From Candidatus Sphingomonas phytovorans (GTDB lineage Bacteria > Pseudomonadota > Alphaproteobacteria > Sphingomonadales > Sphingomonadaceae), in the NCBI GenBank assembly GCA_029202385.1, contig CP119314.1:5390147-5454146 (forward strand): DNA of 64,000 nt, read 5' to 3'. The position numbers and the translations under genes are program-made. Shown here piece after piece: positions 25,812-34,628 of this stretch. Numbering within the stretch: the stretch's first letter is position 1; each line of letters starts with the position of its first letter. Below the pieces are notes generated by a model. That model did not search any database and had not been told where the DNA came from. It saw nothing but the letters and a program-made list of their open reading frames with translations.

Positions 25812-27320
25812 ATGACGGATGGCCGCACCTCGTTGTTCGACACCATGCGCGGGGTGAAACTGCATCTGAGTCCCCGGCAGTTCCTGCTGACGATCTTCCT
25901 GGTCGTCCTGTCAGCCACTGGTTCCTTCGCTGCCTCCCAGGTCAGCGAGGTCGCGGCGGCGCTCGTCTTCGTGCTCGGGATCACGGTGGCGGGCGCGCTG
26001 TGCGGCCTTGCCTCGGCCCTGATCGCCGCGCTCGTCGGCTTCCTGATCTACAATTTCTACCTGACCGAGCCGGTGCTCACCTTCCGGCTTGCGACGGGCA
26101 GCGACGCCGCGCCACTGGTCGTCTTCAATCTCTGCGCGCTCGTGTCCGGGGTGCTTGCCGGGCGGCTCAAGGACCATGCGGAGGCTGCGCGCGTCAGCAA
26201 CCTGCAGCTCAACAGCCTGCTCGAGCTGAGCCGGGCGCTGCAATCCGCGCTTCGCTTGCAGGATGTCGTCGCAACGGTCGGCAAGGCCGCGCAGGACATT
26301 CTCGGGGCGCGCGTGTCGCTTTTCCGTGCCGAGGGAACCGATCTGGTCTCGCTCGACCAGATCCCGCACGATACGCGATGGCGCGCATTCGCCGCGACGG
26401 TGCTGTCCAGTCCGACGCCGATGCTTCGGGATGGGGGTCTGCTCGGTCGCCGCCTGGAACGCGGAACCGAGGCACCGATCGCGATGGTCGTCGAACCCTT
26501 TCGCCCTCGCGGCATCGAACCCGCCTTCGTCAATGCACTCGGCAATATGGTCGCGCTCGCGCTCGAACGCGCGGCACTCTCCGAACAGATGACCGAACGG
26601 AACGCTTCGGCACGCGCGGAGGAATTGAAGAGCGCGCTGCTCGCGTCCGTCAGCCATGATTTCCGTACGCCGCTCGCGGCGATCAGTGCGTCGGCGTCGA
26701 GCCTGATTACCTATGGCGAAAAACTCGATCCCGAGACCTCGATGCGCCTGTTGCGGGGCATCGTCGACGAAGGCGAGCGGCTCAACCGCTATACCGCGAA
26801 CCTGCTCGAGATGAGCCGGCTTGAAACGGGTGGCGGCCCTGCGCCGCTGCAGGTCCTCAGCGTTTCCGAGATGGTCGCTGCGGCCGTTCAGCGCGTACGG
26901 TCGCGGGCGGGCGCGCGCGCGATCATGATGCGCGATCGCGAATCCGATCTGTTGATCGCGGCGAACCCGGCCTTGTTCGAACTCGTCCTGATCAACATCC
27001 TCGACAACGCGATCACCTATAGCGACGACGGCACCCGCATCCGGATCGAGATAGCCCGCGCCGACGGCCTTTGCCGCATCGCCATCACCGACGAAGGCTA
27101 TGGCATTCCCGAACAGGATGCGAAGCGTGTGTTCGATCGCTTCTACCGCGTCGCGCGAAGCGAAGCCTCCCCGCGCGGCAGCGGGCTCGGGCTCGCGATC
27201 GCCAAGGGTTTTGTCGAGGCGCTCGGCGGGACCATCGGGGCGACCGTTCCGGGCATCGAGGGCCGCGGCACTCTCATCACCATCTGCCTGCCGCTTGCCG
27301 AAGGAACCCGGGCGCCATGA
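25812..27320 (+). CDS. Sensor histidine kinase with DUF4118 (KdpD-like membrane) domain
   Basis: A protein of 502 residues. Four closely packed membrane segments (about 24-115) form a DUF4118 domain, followed by a linker with a GAF-like region (150-255) and the HisKA domain with His282 in LLASVSHDFRTPLAAI. The HATPase domain has NILDNAITYSDDG, DEGYGIPEQD and GSGLGLAIAKG. Unlike full KdpD (about 900 residues) it lacks the N-terminal KdpD and universal-stress domains, and no kdpFABC genes are in the window. The stop overlaps the regulator start (ATGA, 27317-27320). A membrane-bound sensor of ionic or envelope state is inferred. Confidence 0.88.
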   Translation: MTDGRTSLFDTMRGVKLHLSPRQFLLTIFLVVLSATGSFAASQVSEVAAALVFVLGITVAGALCGLASALIAALVGFLIYNFYLTEPVLTFRLATGSDAAPLVVFNLCALVSGVLAGRLKDHAEAARVSNLQLNSLLELSRALQSALRLQDVVATVGKAAQDILGARVSLFRAEGTDLVSLDQIPHDTRWRAFAATVLSSPTPMLRDGGLLGRRLERGTEAPIAMVVEPFRPRGIEPAFVNALGNMVALALERAALSEQMTERNASARAEELKSALLASVSHDFRTPLAAISASASSLITYGEKLDPETSMRLLRGIVDEGERLNRYTANLLEMSRLETGGGPAPLQVLSVSEMVAAAVQRVRSRAGARAIMMRDRESDLLIAANPALFELVLINILDNAITYSDDGTRIRIEIARADGLCRIAITDEGYGIPEQDAKRVFDRFYRVARSEASPRGSGLGLAIAKGFVEALGGTIGATVPGIEGRGTLITICLPLAEGTRAP

Positions 27321-28006
27321 CCCATATCCTGCTTGTCGATGACGAGCCCTCGCTTGTCGCCGTGCTCCAGCCCGTGCTGGGGGCAGCCGGCTATCAGGTC
27401 AGCGTGGCCTCGGACGGGAACGGCGCGTCCAGCCTTGCCCTGTCGGCACGGCCGGATGTCGTCCTGCTCGACCTCGGCCTGCCCGACATGGACGGCAAGG
27501 ACGTCATCAAGCGCATCCGTGCCGCCAGCGAAGTGCCGATCATCGTGATCTCGGCGCGCCATCAGGAGGCTGAGAAGATCACGGCGCTGGACAATGGCGC
27601 AGACGACTATGTCAACAAGCCGTTCGAGATCGGCGAACTCATGGCGCGCATCCGTGCCGCGATCCGGCGCGGCAATAGCCTTGAAAGCGAGCCCGAGGCC
27701 TATCGCGGCGGGCCGCTCGAAATCGATTTTGTCGGGCGCCACGTCCGGCTCGACGGGGAACCGGTCAGGCTCTCGCGCAAGGAATATGATCTGCTGCGTG
27801 CCCTCGCGCTCAGTGCGGGGCAGGTGGTCACGCACAAGCGACTGCTTGCCGCCGGTTGGGGGTCGGAGGGCGCGGACAGCCAGTATCTGCGCGTCTATGT
27901 CGGCCTGTTGCGGCAGAAGATCGAGGAGGATCCGAGCGATCCGCGGCTGCTGATCACTGAGCCCGGCGTTGGCTACCGCCTCACCCCCGGGGTGAGGGAG
28001 GGATGA
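27317..28006 (+). CDS. KdpE-like OmpR-family response regulator
   Basis: A protein of 229 residues. The receiver domain (1-115) has acidic pocket DDE at 8-10, phospho-acceptor Asp52 in VVLLDLGLPDMDG and Lys in DDYVNKPFEIGEL. The C-terminal winged helix (about 130-225) has LSRKEYDLLRALA and TEPGVGYRL. It is encoded with, and translationally coupled to, the DUF4118 kinase, which is its likely partner. The target genes are not evident. The stop overlaps the pirin start (ATGA). Confidence 0.9.
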   Translation: MTHILLVDDEPSLVAVLQPVLGAAGYQVSVASDGNGASSLALSARPDVVLLDLGLPDMDGKDVIKRIRAASEVPIIVISARHQEAEKITALDNGADDYVNKPFEIGELMARIRAAIRRGNSLESEPEAYRGGPLEIDFVGRHVRLDGEPVRLSRKEYDLLRALALSAGQVVTHKRLLAAGWGSEGADSQYLRVYVGLLRQKIEEDPSDPRLLITEPGVGYRLTPGVREG

Positions 28007-28701
28007 TCGAACTGCGCGCCCGCGACGAACTGGGTCTCACGCGACTTGCCGGGCTGGAGGCGTTGCATCATTTCTCCTTCGGGCAATATCAGGATGCGGC
28101 GCGGGGCCATTGGGGTGCCCTGACGACGCTGAACCATAACCTCCTCGAACCGCGTACTGATATGCCGCCTCACCCGATCGACGGCGTCGATATCCTGACG
28201 ATCGTGCGCAAGGGAGTGATCGCGCACCGGGTCAACATGGATGCCGTCGACCGGACGCTCGCGGGGGAAGTGCAACTGCTCTGCCCCGGCCGCGGGATCG
28301 TCCACGCCCAAAGCAATCCTGGCGCGAAGCTGGCGGAATTCGTCGAGATCCGGCTGCGCATGGAAACGGTGCCGGAGCGCGTGCAGCGGCGCGTCGTGAA
28401 GTTTCCGAGCCGCGGCCACACCGGACGCCTCGCGCTACTGGCGAGCGGCTTTTCGGAGGACAGGCCGGCGATGCTGCTGCATTCGCGCGCCCGCGTGTTC
28501 GGTGCCCGCATGCCCGCCCGGGGCGCGTTCGATTATGTCCTGGCTCGGGGGCGGCGGGCCTATGTGATGGCGCTCGGCGGTAGCGTGGAGGTCAATGGAC
28601 AGGCGGTCGGACCGCTTGAAGGCGCCGCCATCGCGAGCGAAAGGGAGATCCGGATCGAATCCCGCAAGTTCGCCGAAATCCTCCTGATCGATGTTCGCTA
28701 G
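28003..28701 (+). CDS. Pirin-family bicupin protein
   Basis: A protein of 232 residues. The pirin N-terminal cupin motif is visible as HHFSFGQYQD and TLNHNLLEPRTDMPPHPIDGVDILTIVRKG, with the metal-binding His/His/His/Glu set largely in place. This resembles YhaK/YhhW-type pirins, some of which oxidise quercetin or sense redox. It overlaps the response-regulator stop by 4 bases, so it belongs to the same transcript, but any functional link to the two-component system is unknown. Confidence 0.85.
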   Translation: MIELRARDELGLTRLAGLEALHHFSFGQYQDAARGHWGALTTLNHNLLEPRTDMPPHPIDGVDILTIVRKGVIAHRVNMDAVDRTLAGEVQLLCPGRGIVHAQSNPGAKLAEFVEIRLRMETVPERVQRRVVKFPSRGHTGRLALLASGFSEDRPAMLLHSRARVFGARMPARGAFDYVLARGRRAYVMALGGSVEVNGQAVGPLEGAAIASEREIRIESRKFAEILLIDVR

Positions 28702-29069
28702 GGCCGTATTCTCCGGGACCGTGCCGGAAAACGGAACCGTTCGCAGGAGAATGGCCGGATCGATTCAACCCTGCCGAAATACGCACATGATGTTGCCCGA
28801 CCGGAGGCTCTCCGCCGGGCACTCGCCGAGCTCTTTCGCATGACCGGAGACGAAAAGGGGCATCCCCTGTTACGCCGCATGTCGTGCCCGTCATGCGGGT
28901 GCGGCGCCCCTGTTATGCGCGGTTTTTTCCCCTGTTCCGCATAACAGGGAATAGGTCGGATAAGTCATTGATATCTTGATAGAAAAATCGCGGCAAAATC
29001 CAACATAACAGGGGAAGAATTTTTATTTCCTGTTTGCTTCCCTGTTAACCGTGCGGGACGGGGAAAAGC
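28702..29069. other. 368-base intergenic region with dispersed repeats, no gene
   Basis: It lies between the convergent pirin and arylesterase genes. It has the 12-mer GGATCGATTCAA (28757-28768), also present at 5726-5737. Several CCCTGTT/AACAGGG boxes follow (28864, 28908, 28930-28949, 29006-29012, 29040-29046) in an AT-rich tract. The architecture parallels the 5330-5990 region, so both look like copies of one composite intergenic repeat. Confidence 0.7.
28930..28949. repeat. CCCTGTT / AACAGGG inverted repeat, copy 2
   Basis: CCCTGTT (28930-28936) and AACAGGG (28943-28949) are perfect arms around CCGCAT. A run of six T precedes it on the plus strand and A/T-rich sequence follows. It could end transcription from either convergent neighbour. 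Confidence 0.65.
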
Positions 29070-29726
29070 CTATGGTGTTCGCCGTAGTGCCGACCGCACG
29101 GCCGGCAAGGTCCTGCGCACCACGATCGCGACGCCTTTCGCATTGGGGTGAAGGCCATCAGCCTGGATGAGGGTGCGGTTGCCCGCCACGCCGTCCAGGA
29201 AAAACGGATAGAGCTGAACGCCGTGGCGTCTGGCGAGACGCGGATAGATGCTCTCGAAGGCATCGCGATACGCAGTGCCGAGGTTGGGCGCGGCGCGCAT
29301 GCCCATCACCAGCACCGGAATCTCCCGCCGCTTCAGCTCCGTCAGGATCCTGTCGAGGTTGCTCGCGACCTGGTCGGTCGGCAGGCCGCGCAGCATGTCG
29401 TTCGCGCCGAGCTCAAGCAGGACGAGATCCGGCTTCCGCCCCAGCCCGCGCAGGCCCCACAGCAGGCGCGCCCGGCCCTGAGCCGCGGTGTCGCCCGATA
29501 CGCCGCCGTTGCGCACCTCGGCATTGATACCGGCACGCCGGAGCGCGCGTTCCAGTTGCGGCACATATCCCTGGTCGGGCGGCAGGCCGAGACCGGCTGT
29601 CAGGCTGTCGCCGAACGCCCAGATCAGCGGCTTGGGCGGCGCTGGGGCGGCCGCCGTCAGTGCGAAGAGCAAGCCGAGTTGGACAAGTCGGCGAAGCACG
29701 CCATATCGCAGGAATCGTGGCATCAT
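29070..29726 (-). CDS. tesA: Arylesterase / TesA-like SGNH hydrolase
   Basis: An SGNH hydrolase of 218 residues with signal peptide (ends near LTAAAP). All four blocks are visible: FGDSLTAGLG (nucleophile Ser), GGVSGDT, GANDMLRG and DGLHPN (catalytic Asp-x-x-His). It is homologous to E. coli TesA, a periplasmic thioesterase/arylesterase/lysophospholipase. Three consecutive ATG codons follow a GGAGGA site; 29726 is chosen by spacing. It is divergent from the YbbA-like ABC gene, the same tesA-ybbA-ybbP arrangement known in many Proteobacteria. Confidence 0.9.
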   Translation of the reverse strand: MMPRFLRYGVLRRLVQLGLLFALTAAAPAPPKPLIWAFGDSLTAGLGLPPDQGYVPQLERALRRAGINAEVRNGGVSGDTAAQGRARLLWGLRGLGRKPDLVLLELGANDMLRGLPTDQVASNLDRILTELKRREIPVLVMGMRAAPNLGTAYRDAFESIYPRLARRHGVQLYPFFLDGVAGNRTLIQADGLHPNAKGVAIVVRRTLPAVRSALRRTP

Positions 29727-29782
29727 CATCTTCCTCCGCATCGGCCGGCATTCCGGATAACCCCGTACCTTCCGAAAGCAAC

Positions 29783-30457
29783 GTGATCGTTGCCAAAGGG
29801 GTCACGCTCGCCCTGGGCCAGCCGCCCGCCCGGGTGCAGATCCTGCACGGGATAGACCTGTCGGTCGCGACCGGGGACAGCGTCGCGCTCCTCGGGCCGT
29901 CGGGGTCTGGCAAGTCGTCGCTGATGGCGATCCTGGCGGGGCTTGAGCGGCCGGGCAGCGGTGCCGTCGGCGTGGCCGGCCTGGATTTCGCCGCGCTCGA
30001 TGAGGATGCGCTGGCCGTAGCGCGTCGCGGGCGCATCGGCATCGTCCTTCAGGCCTTCCACCTGCTTCCCACCATGACCGCGCTGGAAAATGTCGCCGTG
30101 CCGCTGGAACTGGCCGGCGTGCAGGATGCCTTCCAGCGCGCCGCGGCCGAACTGCGGGGCGTCGGCCTTGGCCACCGGCTCGATCACTATCCGGCCCAGC
30201 TCTCCGGCGGCGAGCAGCAGCGCGTCGCCATCGCCCGGGCGCTCGCGCCGCGCCCGGCTTTGCTGTTCGCCGACGAGCCCACCGGCAATCTCGATACCGC
30301 GACGGGCGCCGCGATCATGGACCTGCTGTTCGCGCGCCACCGCGAGACCGGTGCGACATTGTTCGTCATCACGCACGATCCCGCGCTGGCGGCGCGCTGC
30401 GCCCGGGTGATCGAGCTTGCCGACGGCCGTATCGTCGCCGACCGGCGCCACGCGTGA
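29783..30457 (+). CDS. ybbA: ABC transporter ATP-binding protein (YbbA/LolD-like)
   Basis: An ATPase of 224 residues. Walker A is LLGPSGSGKSS, the Q-loop region VLQAFHLLPTMTALENV, the signature LSGGEQQR, Walker B ALLFADEPTGNLD and the H-loop ITHDPAL. It belongs to the MacB/LolD/YbbA group, which drives mechanotransmission or extrusion of lipids or lipoproteins rather than ordinary import. GTG 29783 is proposed as start; a GTG at 29717 is in frame but would run into the divergent esterase start. The stop overlaps the permease start. Confidence 0.88.
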   Translation: MIVAKGVTLALGQPPARVQILHGIDLSVATGDSVALLGPSGSGKSSLMAILAGLERPGSGAVGVAGLDFAALDEDALAVARRGRIGIVLQAFHLLPTMTALENVAVPLELAGVQDAFQRAAAELRGVGLGHRLDHYPAQLSGGEQQRVAIARALAPRPALLFADEPTGNLDTATGAAIMDLLFARHRETGATLFVITHDPALAARCARVIELADGRIVADRRHA

Positions 30458-32949
30458 GGCTCGCTTGGCGGCTGGCGCTGCGGGATCTCCGGCGCGGCGG
30501 GCGTGGCCTGTTGCTGCTCGCGCTGTGCCTCTTCCTCGGCACGGCCGCGCTGGCCGGGATCGGCAGCCTTTCCGCGAGTATCCTCGCCGCGCTGGAGGGA
30601 CAGAGCAGGGCGATGCTGGGCGGAGACCTGCAACTGCGCATCTCGCAGCGCCGCGCGACCGTCGAGGAGAGCGCCGTCTTCGCCGCGCGAGGGCGGCTGT
30701 CGGAGACGGTCGGGATGCGCGCGATGGTGCAGACCGACACTGGCGCGACGCCGACCCTGGTCGACCTGAAGGGGGTCGACAATCGCTGGCCGCTCGTCGG
30801 CGCGTTCAGGCTTGCCCCGGGTGCGCTTGCCTCGCGCCCGCATGGCCGGCAGGCGGCGATCGCGCCAGCGCTCGCTGATCGGCTTGGGCTGAAGGTCGGC
30901 GACCATATCCGGATCGGCACGGCACGCCTTGCGGTGATCGGCCTCATTGCCGAGGAACCCGATGCGCTCGGCGACGGGTTCAGCTTCGGCCCGCGCGTGA
31001 TCGTCGATATGGCCGGGCTTGATGCGACCAACGCGGTGCAGCCGGGAAGCCTGTACGAGGGCCGCTATCGCCTGACACTTCCGCCAGGCACTGATGCCGA
31101 GGCATTGGGCAATCGGCTGGTGGCGCGTTTCCCGGGTGCTGGCTGGTCGGAGCGCACTGCCGATCGCGCCGCGAGCGGGCTCCGGCGCGGCATCGCCCAG
31201 CTTGGCCAGTTCCTGCTGCTCGTCGGGCTCGCCGCGCTCGCCATCGCCGGGGTCGGGGTGGGAAGCGGCGTGAGCGCCTATCTCGCCGGCAAGACGCCGA
31301 TCATCGCGACCCTGAAGGTGCTCGGCGCCAGGTCGCGCACCATCGCCGCGATGTTCCTGATCCAGCTCGGGCTGGTCGCCGGCGCGGGGATCGGTGGCGG
31401 ATTGATCCTCGGCGCGATGGTGCCGGCGATCGTTGCCGCGGTGGCCGGCGACGCCCTGCCGGTGCCACCCCGCCTCGCGCTCTATCCGGTGCCGCTGCTG
31501 AGCGCGGCGGTACTCGGGTTGATCGTCGGCATCCTGTTCGCTCTTCCCGCGCTCGCCCGCGCGCGCAGTGTGCCTGCCGCGACGTTGCTGCGCGGCGCGG
31601 TCGCACGGCGCCGGTGGCCGTCGTGGCGGGTGATCGCGGCAATGGTCGGGTTGCTCGCCGTGCTGATCGCGCTCGCCGTGCTGACGGCGTCGGACCAGAT
31701 CCTGGCGCTTGGCTTTGTCGGCGCGATCGCGGTGCTGATCCTCGCGCTATGGCTGATCGGGCTGGCGATCCGACGCGGCATGGCGAAACTGCCGCGCCCG
31801 CGCCGGCCGTTGTTGCGCATGGCGCTCGCCAACCTGCACCGGCCGGGTGCGCAGACCGACCGGCTGGTGGTCGCGCTGGGGCTTGGCTTCTCGCTGTTCG
31901 TCGCGCTGGCGACGATCGATACCAGCCTGTCGAGCGAGATGACCAACGCCGCGCCCGCAAAGGCGCCGCGCTTCTTCGCCATCGACCTTCAGCCTGAAGA
32001 TACCGGGGCCTTCCGCGCTGCGGTCCTGCGCGCCGCCCCCGGTGCCCGGTTCGAGGCGACGCCGTCGCTGCGCGGATCGATCGTCGCGCTCAGGGGGCAG
32101 CGAGTGGCTGACATGAAGAACCTGCCCGAGGATGCCTGGGTGTTGCGCGGTGACCGCACCATCACCTGGGCGGCGACCCTGCCGGCGCGGAACACGATCA
32201 GCGCCGGGAAATGGTGGCCGTCGGACTATCGCGGGCCGCCTCTCGTATCGATCGAGGACAAGGCGGCCGCCTCGCTCGGGCTGAAGATTGGCGACGAGAT
32301 CACCGTGGCCGTGCTCGGCGTCGACGTGCCGGCGCGGATCGCGGCGCTGCGGACGATCGACTGGAGCGGGCTCGGCCTGAATTTCGCGATCGTCTTCTCG
32401 CCGGGCCTGATCGAGGAAGCACCGCACAGCCTGCTCGCCAGCGTCTACTCCCCCGCCGATCGGGACGGACCGATCGCGCGAGAGGTAGGTGCCGCCCTGC
32501 CTTCGGTCACGCTGATCCGGGTGGGTGACGTGATCGGCCAGATCGGCGAACTGCTCGGCCGTATCGCTTTCGCCGTCCGCGCGGCGGCGGCCGTCACCGT
32601 CGCCGCCGGGATCGCCGTGCTGGTCGGCGCGGTCGCCGCCTCGGCGCGCGCCCGGCGTCTCGACGCCGTCATCCTTAAGCTGCTCGGCGGCAGCCGGGCG
32701 CAGATCCTTGCCGTTCAGGCGATGGAATATGCCATGCTCGGGCTGTTGCTGGCGGCTGTCGCGCTGGCGATCGGGGCTGGCGCCGGATGGTATGTCATCG
32801 TGCAGGTGTTCACTCTGCCCTGGGCGCCTGACTGGGGTGTCGTTGCCATGACGCTGGCGGCATCGATCGTCATGACGCTTGGCATTGGCGTGCTTGGGAG
32901 CCTGCCTGTACTGAATGTGCGACCAGCGCTGGCGTTGCGCGAGGACTGA
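30454..32949 (+). CDS. ybbP: FtsX-like ABC permease (YbbP family)
   Basis: Inner-membrane permease of 831 residues. An N-terminal membrane helix precedes a large periplasmic domain (about 40-245). Two FtsX domains with clustered helices (about 245-440 and 690-825) are separated by a second periplasmic domain. The duplicated FtsX layout is typical of YbbP. It starts with GTG overlapping the ybbA stop and ends with an LNVRPALALRED-type tail. With YbbA it forms a type VII-like ABC machine, probably handling hydrophobic compounds in the envelope; the substrate is uncertain. Confidence 0.88.
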   Translation: MRLAWRLALRDLRRGGRGLLLLALCLFLGTAALAGIGSLSASILAALEGQSRAMLGGDLQLRISQRRATVEESAVFAARGRLSETVGMRAMVQTDTGATPTLVDLKGVDNRWPLVGAFRLAPGALASRPHGRQAAIAPALADRLGLKVGDHIRIGTARLAVIGLIAEEPDALGDGFSFGPRVIVDMAGLDATNAVQPGSLYEGRYRLTLPPGTDAEALGNRLVARFPGAGWSERTADRAASGLRRGIAQLGQFLLLVGLAALAIAGVGVGSGVSAYLAGKTPIIATLKVLGARSRTIAAMFLIQLGLVAGAGIGGGLILGAMVPAIVAAVAGDALPVPPRLALYPVPLLSAAVLGLIVGILFALPALARARSVPAATLLRGAVARRRWPSWRVIAAMVGLLAVLIALAVLTASDQILALGFVGAIAVLILALWLIGLAIRRGMAKLPRPRRPLLRMALANLHRPGAQTDRLVVALGLGFSLFVALATIDTSLSSEMTNAAPAKAPRFFAIDLQPEDTGAFRAAVLRAAPGARFEATPSLRGSIVALRGQRVADMKNLPEDAWVLRGDRTITWAATLPARNTISAGKWWPSDYRGPPLVSIEDKAAASLGLKIGDEITVAVLGVDVPARIAALRTIDWSGLGLNFAIVFSPGLIEEAPHSLLASVYSPADRDGPIAREVGAALPSVTLIRVGDVIGQIGELLGRIAFAVRAAAAVTVAAGIAVLVGAVAASARARRLDAVILKLLGGSRAQILAVQAMEYAMLGLLLAAVALAIGAGAGWYVIVQVFTLPWAPDWGVVAMTLAASIVMTLGIGVLGSLPVLNVRPALALRED

Positions 32950-32978
32950 GTTCCGGACTTCGCGACGCCGCCGGCTCG

Positions 32979-34628
32979 TCAGTCCAGCGCGTGAACCACG
33001 CCGGGCGAAACCTCGTGCCAGCCCCGTCTTGCTGTCTTGTCCATCACTGTTCGGTTGATCGCCTCGACGTCGGCGATGCGCGCCCGCATCCTTCCGGCCT
33101 TGATCGCGATCTCCAGGACGTTCCTGCCACCGCCGAGCGCCGCTATCCAGCGCGCCTTGCCGTCTTCTCCGGCCTCCGTCGTATTCCTGCCGAGGGCCCG
33201 CATCTCGCCGGCCACCCGATCGGCGATCGGGCCGAGTACGACCTGCACCGCGTTGCCCCCCGGACGCACCACCCCGCGCGCGCCCAGCGCCTTGAGGCGG
33301 GCCTCATCCACCTTCGCCGGATCGGCCAGCACCAGCCGCAAGCGAGTCGTGCAGGCGTCGATCGACCGCAGATTGCCGGTCCCGCCCAGGGCGTGCACCA
33401 GCCCCGCCGCCAGATCCTCGGGCGCGTTGGCGCTTGCTGGCTTGTCCGCAATCTCCGGTTCGCGCCCGGGCGTCTTCAGGTCGAAACGAAGGATGCAGAA
33501 CCGGAAGGTCGCATAATAGATGCCGAAATAGACGGCGCCGACGGGGAACAGCAGCAGCGGTCGCGTCGCGAGGCCGTAGTTCAGGACATAGTCGAACAGC
33601 CCGGCCGAGAAACCGAAGCCAAGCCTGACGTCGAGCAGGTCCATGATCACCATGGCGAGGCCGGTCAGCACGGCATGCACTGCGTAGAGCAGGGGCGCGA
33701 GGAACATGAAGGTGAACTCGATCGGCTCGGTGACGCCGGTCAGCAGCGAGGTGAGGGCGAGGCTGAGCAGCATGCCGCCGACCGCCTTGCGCCGTCCCGG
33801 CAGGGCCGAACGATACATGGCGAGGCAGGCGGCGGGCAGGCCGAACATCATCACCGGGAAGAAGCCGCTCATGAACGCGCCGGCGCTCGGGTCGCCGGCG
33901 AAATAGCGTTTCAGGTCGCCGGTTGCGCCATGGAAATCGCCGAGGAAGAACCAGGCGATGTTGTTCAAGATATGGTGGAGGCCGGTGACGATCAGCAGTC
34001 GGTTGAGCGTGCCGTAGATGAACAGGCCGACCGGGCCGGCGTTCACGACCCAGCGGCTCAGCGTGTCGATGGCGGTCTCAAGGACAGGGAAGCCGAGACC
34101 GAACACCGCTGCCCCGACCAGGCCGGCGAACCCCGCGGCGATCGGCACGAAGCGGCGGCCGCCGAAAAAGGCGAGATAGTCGGGCAGCTTTATCCCCGAA
34201 TAGCGGTTGTAGAGCCAGCCGGAGACAAGGCCGGAGAGAATTCCGGCAGGCACGCTCAGCTTGGCGAGTTCCTTCGCCTTCCATGCTGCTGTGGCCAGGT
34301 CGCGGGCGGCCTGGTCGGCAAAGGCGGCGGTCACGGCCGGTGGTACCGCGAGCAGCGCCTTGCCGCCCTCGATGGTCACGAGAAAGGCGATCGCACCGGC
34401 GAGGCCGGCTGCGCCGTTATTCTCGCGCGCAAGGCCGACCGCGACGCCGATCGCGAAGATCAGCCCGAGATTGGAGAAGATCGCTTCGCCCGCCGCGGCG
34501 ATGAAGGTGATGTCGAGCATGTCCGGTTGCCCGAGGCGAAGCAGCAGCCCGGCGCCCGGCAGCACCGCGATCGGCAGCATGAGTGCGCGACCAAGTGGCT
34601 GAAAGGCGTCTATCCGCATGCGCATCAT
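32979..34628 (-). CDS. nagE: PTS permease EIICB, N-acetylglucosamine type
   Basis: Imports and phosphorylates GlcNAc. The protein has 549 residues. The EIIC membrane domain (1-365) starts RIDAFQPLGRALMLPIAVLPGAGLLLRLG and contains GLHHILNNIAWF and TGVTEPIEFTFMFLAPLL, the glucose/GlcNAc-family sugar-site region. The EIIB domain near 395-470 has the phospho-cysteine in SIDACTTRLRL. There is no EIIA on this chain; it is supplied by the fused protein encoded upstream. The first of three nearby ATGs (34628) overlaps the upstream stop (ATGA). The GH20 and nag genes around it support GlcNAc over glucose. Confidence 0.9.
   Translation of the reverse strand: MMRMRIDAFQPLGRALMLPIAVLPGAGLLLRLGQPDMLDITFIAAAGEAIFSNLGLIFAIGVAVGLARENNGAAGLAGAIAFLVTIEGGKALLAVPPAVTAAFADQAARDLATAAWKAKELAKLSVPAGILSGLVSGWLYNRYSGIKLPDYLAFFGGRRFVPIAAGFAGLVGAAVFGLGFPVLETAIDTLSRWVVNAGPVGLFIYGTLNRLLIVTGLHHILNNIAWFFLGDFHGATGDLKRYFAGDPSAGAFMSGFFPVMMFGLPAACLAMYRSALPGRRKAVGGMLLSLALTSLLTGVTEPIEFTFMFLAPLLYAVHAVLTGLAMVIMDLLDVRLGFGFSAGLFDYVLNYGLATRPLLLFPVGAVYFGIYYATFRFCILRFDLKTPGREPEIADKPASANAPEDLAAGLVHALGGTGNLRSIDACTTRLRLVLADPAKVDEARLKALGARGVVRPGGNAVQVVLGPIADRVAGEMRALGRNTTEAGEDGKARWIAALGGGRNVLEIAIKAGRMRARIADVEAINRTVMDKTARRGWHEVSPGVVHALD

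Noticed and set aside
25812..28006. Classical potassium-responsive kdpDE
   Set aside because: The kinase lacks the N-terminal KdpD and USP domains and no kdpFABC genes are in the window.
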